Position numbers and translations under genes: made by a program | Part shown: in pieces, positions 21,826 to 30,142 of the stretch | Numbering within the stretch: the first letter of the stretch is position 1 | How the letters are laid out: each line of letters begins with the position of its first letter | The notes under the pieces: model-generated | The model's database searches: none | Seen by the model: only the letters and a program-made list of their open reading frames with translations | Told to the model about the DNA's origin: nothing | Origin: Arsenicicoccus sp. oral taxon 190 | GTDB lineage: Bacteria > Actinomycetota > Actinomycetes > Actinomycetales > Dermatophilaceae | Length of the DNA: 64,000 bases | Assembly (NCBI RefSeq): GCF_001189535.1 | Contig: NZ_CP012070.1 | Location: 1,054,001-1,118,000, forward strand | Reading direction: 5' to 3'

Positions 21826-23774
21826 GCCGGCTCATCGGAGGCCGTTACGAGCTGGGCGAGGAGATCGGCCGCGGCGGTATGGCGACGGTGCACGCCGCCT
21901 ACGACACCCGCCTGGGCCGCCCGGTCGCGATCAAGATGCTGCACGCCGGGCGGCTCGGCGACCGCAGCTTCCAGGGCCGCTTCCGGCGCGAGGCGCAGGC
22001 CGCCGCCAGCCTCTCGCACCCCAACATCGTGGCGGTCTTCGACTCCGGCGAGGACGTCCTCACCACCAGCGTCGGCGTGCAGGAGGTCATCCCCTACATC
22101 GTCATGGAGCTGGTGCAGGGGCACACCCTCAGCCAGCTCATGCACGACCACGGCCCCTTTGCCCCCGACGACGCCATGCGCATCGTCGAGAAGGTCCTCG
22201 CCGCGCTCGGCTACTCGCACGACCGGGGGCTGGTGCACCGCGACGTCAAGCCGGGCAACGTCATGCTCACCCCCGCCGGGGACGTCAAGGTCATGGACTT
22301 CGGCATCGCGCGCGGCGGCGCCGAGGCCACCGCCACCATGACCCAGACCCAGGCGGTCATCGGCACCGCGCAGTACCTCTCCCCGGAGCAGGCCCGCGGC
22401 CAGGACGTCGACGGCCGCTCCGACCTCTACTCCGCCGGCTGCCTGCTCTTCGAGCTCGTCGCGGGCCGACCGCCCTTCGTCGGCGACTCCCCCCTCGCCA
22501 TCGCCTACCAGCACGTCGGCGAGGACCCCTCGCTGCCCTCCAGCCACGAGCACTCGATCCCGCGCTCCCTGGACACCGTGATCATGCACGCGCTGATCAA
22601 GGACCGCGAGCGCCGCTACCAGAGCGCCGACTCCTTCCGCCGCGACCTCGAGGCCGCCCGCGCCGGGCGCCCCCTCAGCGACGAGGCCCGCGCCACCGCG
22701 TCCGCCCTCTTCGCCCCCACCGAGTCGATCCAGCGCACCGAGGCGCCTCCGGCGTCGTATGCCGACGGCGCGCGAGCCGGCGGGGGGGCGACCGCCGCCG
22801 GCGCCGGGCTCGGCGCAGCCGCGGGCGCGACGGCGGCCGGCATACGGCCGGGGGTGGAGGGTCCAGGTCGCGACGGACCGGTGACGTCGAGCTACCCGGC
22901 CGTGGCGGAGGACGACAACCGGCGCTACGTCGCGTGGATCGCCGTGCTCGTCGCCCTGCTCGCGCTGACCGGGCTCGGGGTGTGGTGGCTGACCCGGCCC
23001 GACCCGATCGCCTACAAGACCGTGCCGGTCCTCGTCGGGGAGACCGAGGCCACCGCCCGCTCCAAGCTGCAGAGCTCGGGGCTGCAGGGGTCGTTCACCA
23101 CCAAGACGAGCCGGTCGCCCAAGGGGACCGTCGTGGAGACCGACCCGCCCGCGGGCTCGCAGCAGGACCCCGCCAACCCGGTCACCGTGGTGCTGTCCTC
23201 CGGGCCGTCGGAGGTGGTGGTGCCGGACGTGCGCAAGTACACCACCGCGTCGGCGCAGCAGCGGCTCACCAACGCGAGCCTGGCGGCCGGCGCCGTCAAG
23301 GTCGTTGACGACAAGACCATCCCCGAGGGTCAGGTCGTGCGCACCGACCCCGCCATCGGCCAGACGGTGCCGGTGGGGTCGAAGGTCGCGCTCTTCGTGT
23401 CGTCGGGCAAGATGCCGGTGCCCAACGTCGTGGGCCAGGACTGGGAGGGCGCCGCCAAGGCGCTGACCGACGCCGGCTTCCGCGTCGCGCGGCAGGACAA
23501 GCCCAGCACGCAGACGCCCGGGACGGTGCTCGACCAGGACATCAACGACGGCTCGCAGCCGCCCGGCACCAAGATCACCCTGACGGTCGCGGTGGTCACG
23601 CCCACGACCACCGTGACCGTGACCTCCACCGCGCCGGCGCCCCCGCCGACCACCCCCGCGCCGGCGCCGCCGAGCCCGCGCCCGACATCGACCCCCACGC
23701 CCACCCCGACGGGGACCGCCCCGCCGACCACGCAGCCGACGCCGGCACCCCCGACGACGCCGCCGACCCCCTGA
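21822..23774 (+). CDS. pknB: PknB: PASTA-domain Ser/Thr protein kinase
   Basis: 650 residues, GTG overlapping pbpA. The kinase domain has GRGGMATVHAAYD (P-loop), K38 in VAIKML, HRDVKPGNVML (catalytic loop), DFGIARGG and TAQYLSPEQARG. A juxtamembrane Ala/Gly region follows. One membrane helix (VAWIAVLVALLALTGLGVWW, ~369-388) leads to three extracellular PASTA repeats starting near VPVLVGETEATARSKL, VPDVRKYTTASAQQRL and VPNVVGQDWEGAAKAL, and a Thr/Pro-rich C-terminal tail of ~50 residues. It senses muropeptides or lipid II and phosphorylates cell-wall and division proteins. Only one kinase gene is present; mycobacteria have pknA between pbpA and pknB. A rare ATA codon (GIRPG) occurs in a GNCATAC word at 22838. 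Confidence 0.95.
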   Translation: MSRLIGGRYELGEEIGRGGMATVHAAYDTRLGRPVAIKMLHAGRLGDRSFQGRFRREAQAAASLSHPNIVAVFDSGEDVLTTSVGVQEVIPYIVMELVQGHTLSQLMHDHGPFAPDDAMRIVEKVLAALGYSHDRGLVHRDVKPGNVMLTPAGDVKVMDFGIARGGAEATATMTQTQAVIGTAQYLSPEQARGQDVDGRSDLYSAGCLLFELVAGRPPFVGDSPLAIAYQHVGEDPSLPSSHEHSIPRSLDTVIMHALIKDRERRYQSADSFRRDLEAARAGRPLSDEARATASALFAPTESIQRTEAPPASYADGARAGGGATAAGAGLGAAAGATAAGIRPGVEGPGRDGPVTSSYPAVAEDDNRRYVAWIAVLVALLALTGLGVWWLTRPDPIAYKTVPVLVGETEATARSKLQSSGLQGSFTTKTSRSPKGTVVETDPPAGSQQDPANPVTVVLSSGPSEVVVPDVRKYTTASAQQRLTNASLAAGAVKVVDDKTIPEGQVVRTDPAIGQTVPVGSKVALFVSSGKMPVPNVVGQDWEGAAKALTDAGFRVARQDKPSTQTPGTVLDQDINDGSQPPGTKITLTVAVVTPTTTVTVTSTAPAPPPTTPAPAPPSPRPTSTPTPTPTGTAPPTTQPTPAPPTTPPTP

Positions 23775-23846
23775 GCCCTTGAGCTGCTGAGCCTGCTCGC
23801 CGTCGAAGCGTGTTCGTCGGCGCCCGGAGACTGCTGGTCGGTGCCG

Positions 23847-24470
23847 CTAGCGCTGCAGCAGCGGGCTGAGCCCCTCGGAGGCGGCCACCGCGGTGGTGGA
23901 CCCGCACACCTCGAGCCAGTTGGCGAGCAGCCGGTGGCCACCCACCGTGAGCACGCTCTCGGGGTGGAACTGCACGCCGTGCAGCGGCAGGCTCGCGTGC
24001 TGGACGGCCATGACGATGCCGCTCTCGGTGCGGCCGGTGACGACGAGCTCGTCGGAGATCGTCTCCGGCTCGATCGTGAGCGAGTGGTAGCGCGTGGCCG
24101 TGAACGGGTCGGGCAGCCCCGCCAGCACACCCTGGCCGTCGTGGTGCACCTCGGAGGTCTTGCCGTGCAGCAGCTCGGGCGCCCGCGAGACCGTCGCGCC
24201 GGTGACGACCCCGAGCGCCTGGTGGCCGAGGCACACGCCGAGCATCGGCTGCGCGCGGTCCCGGCAGGCCGCGATCATCGCCATCGAGACGCCGGCCTCC
24301 TCGGGGGTGCCAGGGCCGGGGCTGACGAGGACCCCGTCATACGACCCACCCTCCTCGGGGGTGACGGCGTCGTTGCGGACCACGTCGCAGTCCCCGCCCA
24401 GCTGCTGCAGGTAGCCGACGATCGTGAAGACGAACGAGTCGTAGTTGTCGACGACGAGGATGCGGGTCAT
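23847..24470 (-). CDS. pabA: Aminodeoxychorismate/anthranilate synthase glutaminase subunit
   Basis: 207 residues, a class I glutamine amidotransferase: ILVVDNYDSFVFTIVGYLQQ at the start, VLVSPGPGTPEEAG, the nucleophile C80 in MLGVCLGHQALG, SLTIEP and the His-Glu pair in GVQFHPESVLT. It supplies ammonia to PabB for folate (and possibly TrpE for tryptophan). This position, next to pknB, is conserved in actinobacteria (trpG/pabA). ATG 24470; the upstream in-frame extension is rejected for lack of a start signal. It converges on pknB. Confidence 0.93.
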   Translation of the reverse strand: MTRILVVDNYDSFVFTIVGYLQQLGGDCDVVRNDAVTPEEGGSYDGVLVSPGPGTPEEAGVSMAMIAACRDRAQPMLGVCLGHQALGVVTGATVSRAPELLHGKTSEVHHDGQGVLAGLPDPFTATRYHSLTIEPETISDELVVTGRTESGIVMAVQHASLPLHGVQFHPESVLTVGGHRLLANWLEVCGSTTAVAASEGLSPLLQR

Positions 24471-24517
24471 GACGGCCTTCTGACGGGGTGCGGGTGCGCC
24501 AACCCTAGCCCGGCCGG

Positions 24518-24682
24518 TCAGGCGGTCGGCTCGACCGTCTGGTCGTTGAACGGCATCAGGTCCGCCAGCCAGGGGAAGACCCAGGTGAAGCAGACCCACA
24601 CGACGACGGCGGCGAGCAGCAGGCACAGCAGCGCCCGCAGCCACGCGGGGCCGGGGAGGGCTCGCCAGAGCAGGGAGTACAC
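24518..24682 (-). CDS. Small single-pass membrane protein
   Basis: 54 residues from a GTG at 24682 one base after the sortase stop, with GGGGGT as a weak ribosome site. It reads VYSLLWRALPGPAWLRALLC then LLAAVVVWVCFTWVFPWLAD, one membrane helix, ending DLMPFNDQTVEPTA. Conserved small proteins of this design sit between srtE and pabA in related actinobacteria, to my recollection. Function unknown; a link to the divisome/sortase neighbourhood is possible. Confidence 0.6.
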   Translation of the reverse strand: MYSLLWRALPGPAWLRALLCLLLAAVVVWVCFTWVFPWLADLMPFNDQTVEPTA

Positions 24683-24683
24683 G

Positions 24684-25369
24684 TCAGCGACCCCCGGACA
24701 GCTCGACGTAGGCGGCCGGGAGGCCCTGCCCACGGGGGATCGCGCGCTCGAGCTCGCCGTGCACGATCCAGCGCTGCTGGGCGGCGTACTTGGGGTGGCA
24801 CGCGGTGAGCGTCAGGTAGGCCTTGTCGGGGCGGACCCCCGGTCGCTCCGGGACGGGCTCGATGGCGGCGACGTGCGAGGGGTCGACCAGGGTGTGCGGC
24901 CCGACCCGGTAGACGAAGTAGGTGGTGGCCGTCTCGACGATCACCCGGTCACCGGGGAGCACCTTCTCGATGTCGCGGAAGGGGCCGCCGTAGTCATCCG
25001 GTGGCCGGCGAGCGCGAAGTTGCCGACCTGCCCGGGCATCGCGGTGCCGCGGTAGTGGCCGATGCCGCGGCGCAGCACGTCCCGCGTGGTGCCCTCGACG
25101 ACCGGGACGGCGTAGCCGCGGCCGAGCGCGGGGATGCGGACGACGGCGAAGGGGTCGCTGACCGGGACGTCCTTGAGGGTCGCGAGGTCGGGCCGGGCCG
25201 CACCGGGTCGGGCGAAGTCGCGCTCCAGCGTGCTGACCGTGTCGTCGTGGGCCGCCGAGGCGGCGACGTCCGTCCACCACAGCTGCCAGCCCACGAAGAG
25301 CAGCGTGAGCACACCCACGGTGACGAGCACCTCACCGAGGACACCCGTCACCACTCGGATGGATCTCAC
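24684..25369 (-). pseudogene. srtE: Class E sortase, frameshifted as read
   Basis: Two frames make one sortase. The first (from ATG 25369) has a membrane anchor (VTGVLGEVLVTVGVLTLLFV), DPFAVVRIPALGRGYAVPVV and NFALAGHRMTT. The second continues YGGPFRDIEKVLPGDRVIVE and the catalytic TLTACHPKYAAQQRWIVHGE (Cys and the downstream Arg) to AAYVELSGGR. A single missing base near 24995 (after CACCGGATGAC) separates them; restoring it gives the family sequence AGHR.TYGGPF. Either a sequencing/assembly error or a recent mutation, as everything else is intact. Class E sortases attach surface proteins or pilins, usually recognising LAxTG. It overlaps DUF881 by four bases. Confidence 0.8.
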
Positions 25370-26139
25370 TTGGCTACTGTCGCATGCTGCAGCGTCACCG
25401 ACCCGTCATACGCGGGGAAGGTCTGGTCGCCGAGGTCCAACACGTCGTAGCCCAGGCCCACGGCCGCGACATACTGCTGGATGACCTGCACGGAAGAGTC
25501 CTGGTCCAGGGCCCTGCGCATCGACCCGGTGTCACCGATGGCCTTGATGACGAAGGGCGGGGAGTAGACGCGGTTGTGCAGGATCAGCGTGTTGCCCACG
25601 CAGCGCACCGCGCTCGTCGAGATGACCCGCTGGTCCTGGATCATCATCGCCTCGGCGCCCCCCGACCACAGCGCGTTGACCACCGCCTGCACGTCCTGCT
25701 GGTGGATGACCAGGTCGTCCGCGCTGAACTGCCCGCCGAACGAGTCCACCGACCGCGTCGAGTCGGTCATCGTCACCTGCAGCGCCGGGCCCCGCACGGC
25801 CTCCATGCCCGCCGGCTGGTTGAGGCGCGCGGCCGCGTCGGTCAGCGCCGTGGCCGAGGACCCGGACGGCGCGTTGCGCGCCGACAGCGTCTTGACCTGG
25901 TCGCGCAGGTCCGCGACCCGGCTCTCCTTCGCGCTGAGCGTGCGGTCCTGGGAGGCCACCACGTCGGCCAGGCCCCGGGTGTCGGAGGCGCGCAGCGAGC
26001 TGCCCTTGGCCGTCACCGCGCTCGCCGCGAAGAGCAGCCCCGCCACGACGAGCACCACCGGCACGAGCAGCCCCCACACGCTGGGTCGCCCGCCGAGGAG
26101 CAGCCGCATCGTGCGTGCGCGTCGGTCGCCGGCGTCCAC
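25366..26139 (-). CDS. DUF881 family membrane protein
   Basis: About 257 residues. One membrane helix (SVWGLLVPVVLVVAGLLFAA) is followed by a coiled coil (SAKESRVADLRDQVKTLSAR) and the DUF881 domain with VTMTDSTRSVDSFGG, DDLVIHQQDVQAVVNALW, GAEAMMIQDQRVISTSAVRC and VYSPPFVIKAIGD. In firmicutes and actinobacteria these proteins lie in cell-division loci (compare Rv0012 next to crgA). GTG 26139 is chosen because GAGGGAGGG sits six bases upstream; an ATG at 26202 in frame is less likely. Divergent from crgA, and overlaps the sortase start (ATGA). Confidence 0.85.
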   Translation of the reverse strand: MDAGDRRARTMRLLLGGRPSVWGLLVPVVLVVAGLLFAASAVTAKGSSLRASDTRGLADVVASQDRTLSAKESRVADLRDQVKTLSARNAPSGSSATALTDAAARLNQPAGMEAVRGPALQVTMTDSTRSVDSFGGQFSADDLVIHQQDVQAVVNALWSGGAEAMMIQDQRVISTSAVRCVGNTLILHNRVYSPPFVIKAIGDTGSMRRALDQDSSVQVIQQYVAAVGLGYDVLDLGDQTFPAYDGSVTLQHATVAK

Positions 26140-26238
26140 CACGGCCCTCCCTCGCTTGGCTAAGGTGTCAGCAGATCGCTGGAACCACCGTATCCCGTGC
26201 ACCCCCGCGCCCCGGTGAACCGCCTACCAGGAGAGACC

Positions 26239-26490
26239 GTGCCCGAGTCCAAGCGCCGCAAGCAGTCGACGTACACCCCGCCCGCCGAGAGGGGCTCCGG
26301 CATCAAGGAGCCGAGCCCACGCTGGTGGGCCCCCGTGATGGTCTCCCTCATGGTGCTCGGCCTGATCTGGGTGGTCACCTTCTACCTCACGGCCGGTGGC
26401 TACCCGATCCCCAACATCCACTACTGGAACCTCGCGATCGGCTTCGGTCTCATGCTCCTCGGATTCGGTATGACGACCCGCTGGCGCTGA
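26239..26490 (+). CDS. crgA: CrgA cell division regulator
   Basis: 83 residues, GTG start with AGGAGAG upstream. A basic N-terminus (PESKRRKQSTYTPPAER) is followed by two membrane helices: PRWWAPVMVSLMVLGLIWVV and HYWNLAIGFGLMLLGFG, with the YPIPNIHYWN loop typical of CrgA. It interacts with FtsZ, FtsQ, FtsI and PBPs and coordinates septation in actinobacteria. Divergent from DUF881, in the conserved Rv0011c position. Its GTATGACG near the C-terminus encodes GMTTRWR. Confidence 0.95.
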   Translation: MPESKRRKQSTYTPPAERGSGIKEPSPRWWAPVMVSLMVLGLIWVVTFYLTAGGYPIPNIHYWNLAIGFGLMLLGFGMTTRWR

Positions 26491-26513
26491 CCTCACCGCC
26501 GCGTCGCCGCGTG

Positions 26514-26547
26514 CAGCCCTGCCCGTCCTTCCGGACCGGCAGGGCTG
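26514..26547 (+). terminator. crgA terminator
   Basis: CAGCCCTGCC-C-GTCC-TTCC-GGAC-C-GGCAGGGCTG: a near-perfect stem with a four-base loop, 24 bases beyond the crgA stop, followed by TCGTCGTG rather than a T-run. Confidence 0.8.
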
Positions 26548-26590
26548 TCGTCGTGCTGGGGTGTGGGCGGGGCTGGTCTTCCACCGAGAC

Positions 26591-26713
26591 GGGGTGAGTT
26601 ATCCACAGGCTTGTCCCCAGCATGTGGGTAATTACAGCCGTGTAAGACCTCTGTCCACCGGGTTATCCACAGCAACTGGGGACAACTCGGTGGACAACCC
26701 TGGGGAGAGAGCT
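26591..26713. promoter_or_regulatory. DnaA-box cluster away from oriC
   Basis: Two perfect TTATCCACA boxes on the plus strand (26599-26607 and 26663-26671) lie 64 bases apart. Near-boxes surround them (TTGTCCCCA at 26611, GGTGGACAA at 26690-26698), and GTCCACCG/CGGTGGAC arms flank the second box. The stretch is in a convergent intergenic space between crgA and the rhomboid gene. The boxes match the strict consensus better than most of those at oriC. A DnaA titration or reactivation role is possible. Confidence 0.6.
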
Positions 26714-26775
26714 TTGGGGCCGGGGATAACGACAGCGGCGCTGTGGACGGAGTGGCCGTGCGCGGTGTGGCGGGC

Positions 26776-26818
26776 GGGATACCGACCACAACCACACCCG
26801 TGGGACACCGTGTGGTCG
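26776..26818. repeat. Hairpin repeat, copy 1
   Basis: Contains ATACCGACCACAACCACACC and arms GACCACA (26784-26790) / TGTGGTC (26811-26817). The same unit occurs twice at 40165-40260. It lies just after the stop of the rhomboid gene in a convergent gap and could act as a transcription terminator or REP-like element. Confidence 0.65.
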
Positions 26819-26833
26819 TAGATCCGGCGGGGC

Positions 26834-27751
26834 TCAGCCCAGGCCGACGGCTCCGAGCCAGCCGAGGGGCGCGGGGGACAGGGAGTACTTGACGACGGCG
26901 AGGACGACGAGGGTGGCGAGGACGGCACCGACGGCCGGCCACTGCCAGCGCGCCCGGTCGCGGGACCGGGTCGCCCAGATCACCGCGGCGAGGGCAGCGC
27001 CGGTGACGAAGCCGCCGAGGTGGGCCTGCCACGCGATGTTGGGCACCGTGAAGCCGATGACCAGGTTGATCGCGAGGAAGATCAGCATGGAGCGGACGTC
27101 GCGGCCCTGGCGGCGGGCCAGCACCAGGTCCGCGGCGAAGAGGCCGAACACCGCGCCCGACGCGCCCACGGTCGGGGTCCACCAGGCGGCCTGCCACATC
27201 CCGGAGGCCTGCATCGGGCTGCTCGTCGCCTGCGCCAGCAGCAGGTAGCCGACCGACCCGCCGACCGCGCTGACCAGGTAGAGCGCCAGGAACCGCGCCC
27301 ACCCCATGGCGCGCTCGAGCGGCTGGCCGACCGTCCACAGGGCCAGCATGTTGAAGAGGATGTGCATCAGCCCGCCGTGCAGGAACGCCGCGGTGACGAA
27401 CCGCCAGGGCTCCTCGCGGCCGGCATACGGCGTGAACCACAGCTCACGCTCGAGCCCGGGGACGAAGCTCTGCAGCAGGAAGACCACCGCGCACGCCACC
27501 ACCAGGGTAAGGGTGACCGAGGTCCCCTGCGCGAGCGCGCCGGCGGGGGCGCCCAGCGAGGTGCGGGCCCGGGGGGCGGTCCGGGCGTTCTCCCGCACGC
27601 AGTCGAGGCAGTGGATGCCGACGGCGGCCTGCCGCTGGCACTGCGGGCACGCCGGCCGGCCGCAGCGCGAGCACCGGACGTAGGCGACCACGTCGGGGTG
27701 GCGCGGGCACGTGGGGGCCTGCTGGTCGGGCGGCAGCTGGGGGGAGGTCAT
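26834..27751 (-). CDS. Rhomboid family intramembrane serine protease with N-terminal zinc finger
   Basis: 305 residues. The N-terminus has a B-box-like zinc module (CPRHPDVVAYVRCSRCGRPA then CPQCQ and HCLDC). Six or seven membrane helices follow, with the rhomboid motifs ELWFTPYAGREEPWRFVTAA, FLHGGLMHILFNMLAL, the catalytic serine in GASGAVFGL and the catalytic histidine in WQAHLGGFVTG. It cleaves membrane proteins within the bilayer; targets are unknown. Start ATG 27751 with GGGGGGAGG-type sequence; an upstream extension lacks signals. Confidence 0.92.
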   Translation of the reverse strand: MTSPQLPPDQQAPTCPRHPDVVAYVRCSRCGRPACPQCQRQAAVGIHCLDCVRENARTAPRARTSLGAPAGALAQGTSVTLTLVVACAVVFLLQSFVPGLERELWFTPYAGREEPWRFVTAAFLHGGLMHILFNMLALWTVGQPLERAMGWARFLALYLVSAVGGSVGYLLLAQATSSPMQASGMWQAAWWTPTVGASGAVFGLFAADLVLARRQGRDVRSMLIFLAINLVIGFTVPNIAWQAHLGGFVTGAALAAVIWATRSRDRARWQWPAVGAVLATLVVLAVVKYSLSPAPLGWLGAVGLG

Positions 27752-27915
27752 CGGTCGGGGTCCTCGAGGGTCGCAGGGGCGCGTCACCGGTCCGGGTGTG
27801 CGTCGACCGCGGCCCGCTCCGGGGGCACCGCACGTGGGGCGCCACCTCGGCAACGGGCCGCGGTCGGGCGGGGTTCCGCGGCATACGCCACCAGAACCCC
27901 GTGGTCAGGCGAGGG

Positions 27916-28401
27916 TCACTCGGAGACGGTCGTGCTCTCGATGACGACCGGCTCGACCGGCTTGTCCATGGCGCCCGTGCTCACGGCCGCGATCTTGTCG
28001 ACCACGTCGCGCGAGGACTGGTCGGCGCACTCGCCGAAGATCGTGTGCTTGCCCTGCAGCCAGGTCGTGGCACCGACCGTGATGAAGAACTGCGAGCCGT
28101 TGGTGCCGCGGCCCATGCGCTTGCCGGCGTTGGCCATGGCGAGCATGTAGGGCTTGGTGAAGTCCTTGTCGGGGGAGATCTCGTCGTCGAAGGGGAAACC
28201 GGGCTTGTCGGGCTGGCCGGTGCCGGTGCCCTGGGGGCAGCCGCCCTGGATCATGAAGCCGGGGATGATCCGGTGGAAGGTGAGGCCGTCGTAGTAGCCC
28301 TCCTTGGCCAGGCCCGTGATCTTGGCCACCGTGGTGGGAGCAGCCTCGGGGAAGAGCGTGAGGGTGATGTCACCGTGGTTGGTGTGCAGCGTCCAGTTCA
28401 T
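27916..28401 (-). CDS. ppiA: Cyclophilin-type peptidyl-prolyl cis-trans isomerase
   Basis: About 161 residues. The cyclophilin core is complete: HGDITLTLFPEAAPTTV, GYYDGLTFHRIIPGFMIQGG, GTGTGQPDKPGFPFDDEI, MANAGKRMGRGTNGSQFFIT, WLQGKHTIFGECAD. Cytoplasmic, no signal peptide. It catalyses proline isomerisation during folding. The ATG at 28401 is better spaced from GAGG than the in-frame ATG at 28410. Equivalent to ppiA (Rv0009), conserved between gyrA and crgA. Confidence 0.95.
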   Translation of the reverse strand: MNWTLHTNHGDITLTLFPEAAPTTVAKITGLAKEGYYDGLTFHRIIPGFMIQGGCPQGTGTGQPDKPGFPFDDEISPDKDFTKPYMLAMANAGKRMGRGTNGSQFFITVGATTWLQGKHTIFGECADQSSRDVVDKIAAVSTGAMDKPVEPVVIESTTVSE

Positions 28402-28564
28402 GACGTTCATCCTCGCACGGACCGCGGCACACGACCCGGCACAGGACCCCGGCATAGGACCCCGACGGCCCGGGTAGGGGGGAACCGAAGGAAACGTGCA
28501 CACGTTGTCCCGGAACGGGCAAGATGGGCTGCGACGCCCCGCGTATCGATCTCCAGGAGGACCT

Positions 28565-29518
28565 ATGTTCCGCAACAAGTACAAGATCGAGAAGAAGAGC
28601 AAGCTCGAGCTCGCGCAGGAGGACGCTGCCGCCAAGGCCGGCGCGTTCCGCGTGTCGGCCGCCAAGAAGGCCGACAACGTCAAGAGCAACGCCAAGCCCG
28701 CCGCCCTGGCTGCCGCCGGAGCGGTCGCCGCCGGCGCCGCCACGGCCGCCGACAAGGTGAAGGACTCGGTCGCCCACGGCGTCGAGATCGCCGCCCCCAA
28801 GGCCCAGGAGGCCGTCGAGCAGGCCGCGCCGCTCGTGGACAAGGCGCACGACACCATCGTCGACGACATCCTGCCCAAGGTCGTCGAGGCCATCGCCGGC
28901 ATCGCCGCCGGGAGCACGGCCGCCCGCGCCGCCTCCAGCGAGAAGGGCGCCGAGCTCGGCAAGGGCGCCCTCGGCTTCATCGCCTCCAAGGAGGCCGGCC
29001 AGAAGCTCATCGAGCAGGTCGAGCCCAAGGTCTCCAACAAGCAGCTCAAGAAGGAGCTGAAGAAGGCCGCCAAGCAGAACAAGAAGGGTGGCGGCGGTTT
29101 CCTGATCACCCTCGGTCTGCTCGCGACCGCCGCGGCCGTGGCCGCCGTCGTCTACAAGAAGACCGCGCCGCAGGACGACCCGTGGGCGACCCCGCTGGCC
29201 GACCCCTACACCGGCCCGCAGTCCTCGACGATCGGCACCGGCACCTCCACGTCGAGCACCACGACCACCATGTCGAGCACCACCTCGACCTCCGCCGCCC
29301 CGATCGTCTCCGACCACGAGGCCGGCGACCCGCTGTCCGCCGTCTCCACCGAGCCGGTCATCCTGGACTCCAAGGACCAGGAGCAGTACGCCGCGACCAC
29401 GCCGTCCGACGCGACCGCCTACGACCGCACCGACGACGGCGCCGGCCAGGCCATCGACAAGGGCGCCGACCCGGGCGCGGGCCAGCACCGCGACGACAAG
29501 CCGCGCGACCAGCACTGA
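28565..29518 (+). CDS. Ala/Lys-rich hypothetical membrane-associated protein
   Basis: 317 residues, ATG with AGGAGG at 28555-28560. The N-terminal half is an amphipathic Ala/Lys/Glu-rich coiled helix (KIEKKSKLELAQEDAAAKAG, then repeated AAPKAQEAVEQAAPLVDKAH-like stretches) resembling LEA/apolipoprotein-type repeats. A basic KKELKKAAKQNKKGGG leads to one short hydrophobic helix (FLITLGLLATAAAVAAVVY, ~178-196). The C-terminus is a disordered Ser/Thr/Asp-rich tail. No family recognised with certainty; similar proteins occur near gyrA/ppiA in Intrasporangiaceae. Possibly an envelope or stress-protective protein. A clear terminator hairpin follows. Confidence 0.7.
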   Translation: MFRNKYKIEKKSKLELAQEDAAAKAGAFRVSAAKKADNVKSNAKPAALAAAGAVAAGAATAADKVKDSVAHGVEIAAPKAQEAVEQAAPLVDKAHDTIVDDILPKVVEAIAGIAAGSTAARAASSEKGAELGKGALGFIASKEAGQKLIEQVEPKVSNKQLKKELKKAAKQNKKGGGGFLITLGLLATAAAVAAVVYKKTAPQDDPWATPLADPYTGPQSSTIGTGTSTSSTTTTMSSTTSTSAAPIVSDHEAGDPLSAVSTEPVILDSKDQEQYAATTPSDATAYDRTDDGAGQAIDKGADPGAGQHRDDKPRDQH

Positions 29519-29550
29519 TCCTCGGCCTCCCGCACCTGCGCGACGACGGT

Positions 29551-29571
29551 GGCCCCCCGATGCGGGGGGCC
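29551..29571 (+). terminator. Hairpin terminator
   Basis: GGCCCCCC-GATGC-GGGGGGCC, an 8-bp perfect stem, 32 bases after the stop of the Ala/Lys-rich protein gene. A CGGCATAC word follows at 29579. Confidence 0.75.
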
Positions 29572-29646
29572 GCCGTTGCGGCATACGGGCCGGGCATCCA
29601 TCGTCCGATGGACGAGGCGCCCAGCGTGGTCGGGGAGACTGGCCGT

Positions 29647-30096
29647 ATGACGAACGCCCCCTCCCAGCCTGACCACCGACCCGCCGCGCTGACCCCGATC
29701 TACTGGGCCGTCGTGGCCTACACGACGCTGGGGCTGGCGAGCGGGCTCTACTACCGCGAATTCACGAAGGCGCACGACTTCCACGGGGTGACGCAGCTGG
29801 CGTTCGTGCACACCCACCTGCTGGCCCTCGGCACGCTGCTGGGGCTGATCCTGCTGCTGCTGGAGCGGGGGTTCGGGCTGAGCCGGACCGCGCAGTGGAT
29901 GCCGATGTGGATCACCTACAACGCGGGGCTCGTGATCACCGCGACCATGCTGACGGTGAAGGGCACCCTGCAGGTGCTGGGCTCGAGCTCGGCCACGTCG
30001 CCCGCCCTCGCCGGGATCGCGGGGCTCGGCCACATCCTGCTGACGCTGGCGCTGGTCTTCCTGCTGGTGGCGCTGAAGAAGCGCCTGCCCGCCTGA
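29647..30096 (+). CDS. DUF2871 family integral membrane protein
   Basis: 149 residues with four membrane helices (IYWAVVAYTTLGLASGLYY; HTHLLALGTLLGLILLLLE; MWITYNAGLVITATMLTVKG; HILLTLALVFLLVAL). The REFTKAHDFHGVTQLAFVHT loop with several His residues is characteristic of DUF2871, perhaps a metal or haem-like site. Function unknown. The start ATG is inside a GTATGACG word and has no obvious ribosome site. Confidence 0.82.
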   Translation: MTNAPSQPDHRPAALTPIYWAVVAYTTLGLASGLYYREFTKAHDFHGVTQLAFVHTHLLALGTLLGLILLLLERGFGLSRTAQWMPMWITYNAGLVITATMLTVKGTLQVLGSSSATSPALAGIAGLGHILLTLALVFLLVALKKRLPA

Positions 30097-30142
30097 GCCA
30101 GAGGGTCCGCGGCGGGTCGGGAACGGCCTGTGTCGGTGTCGG

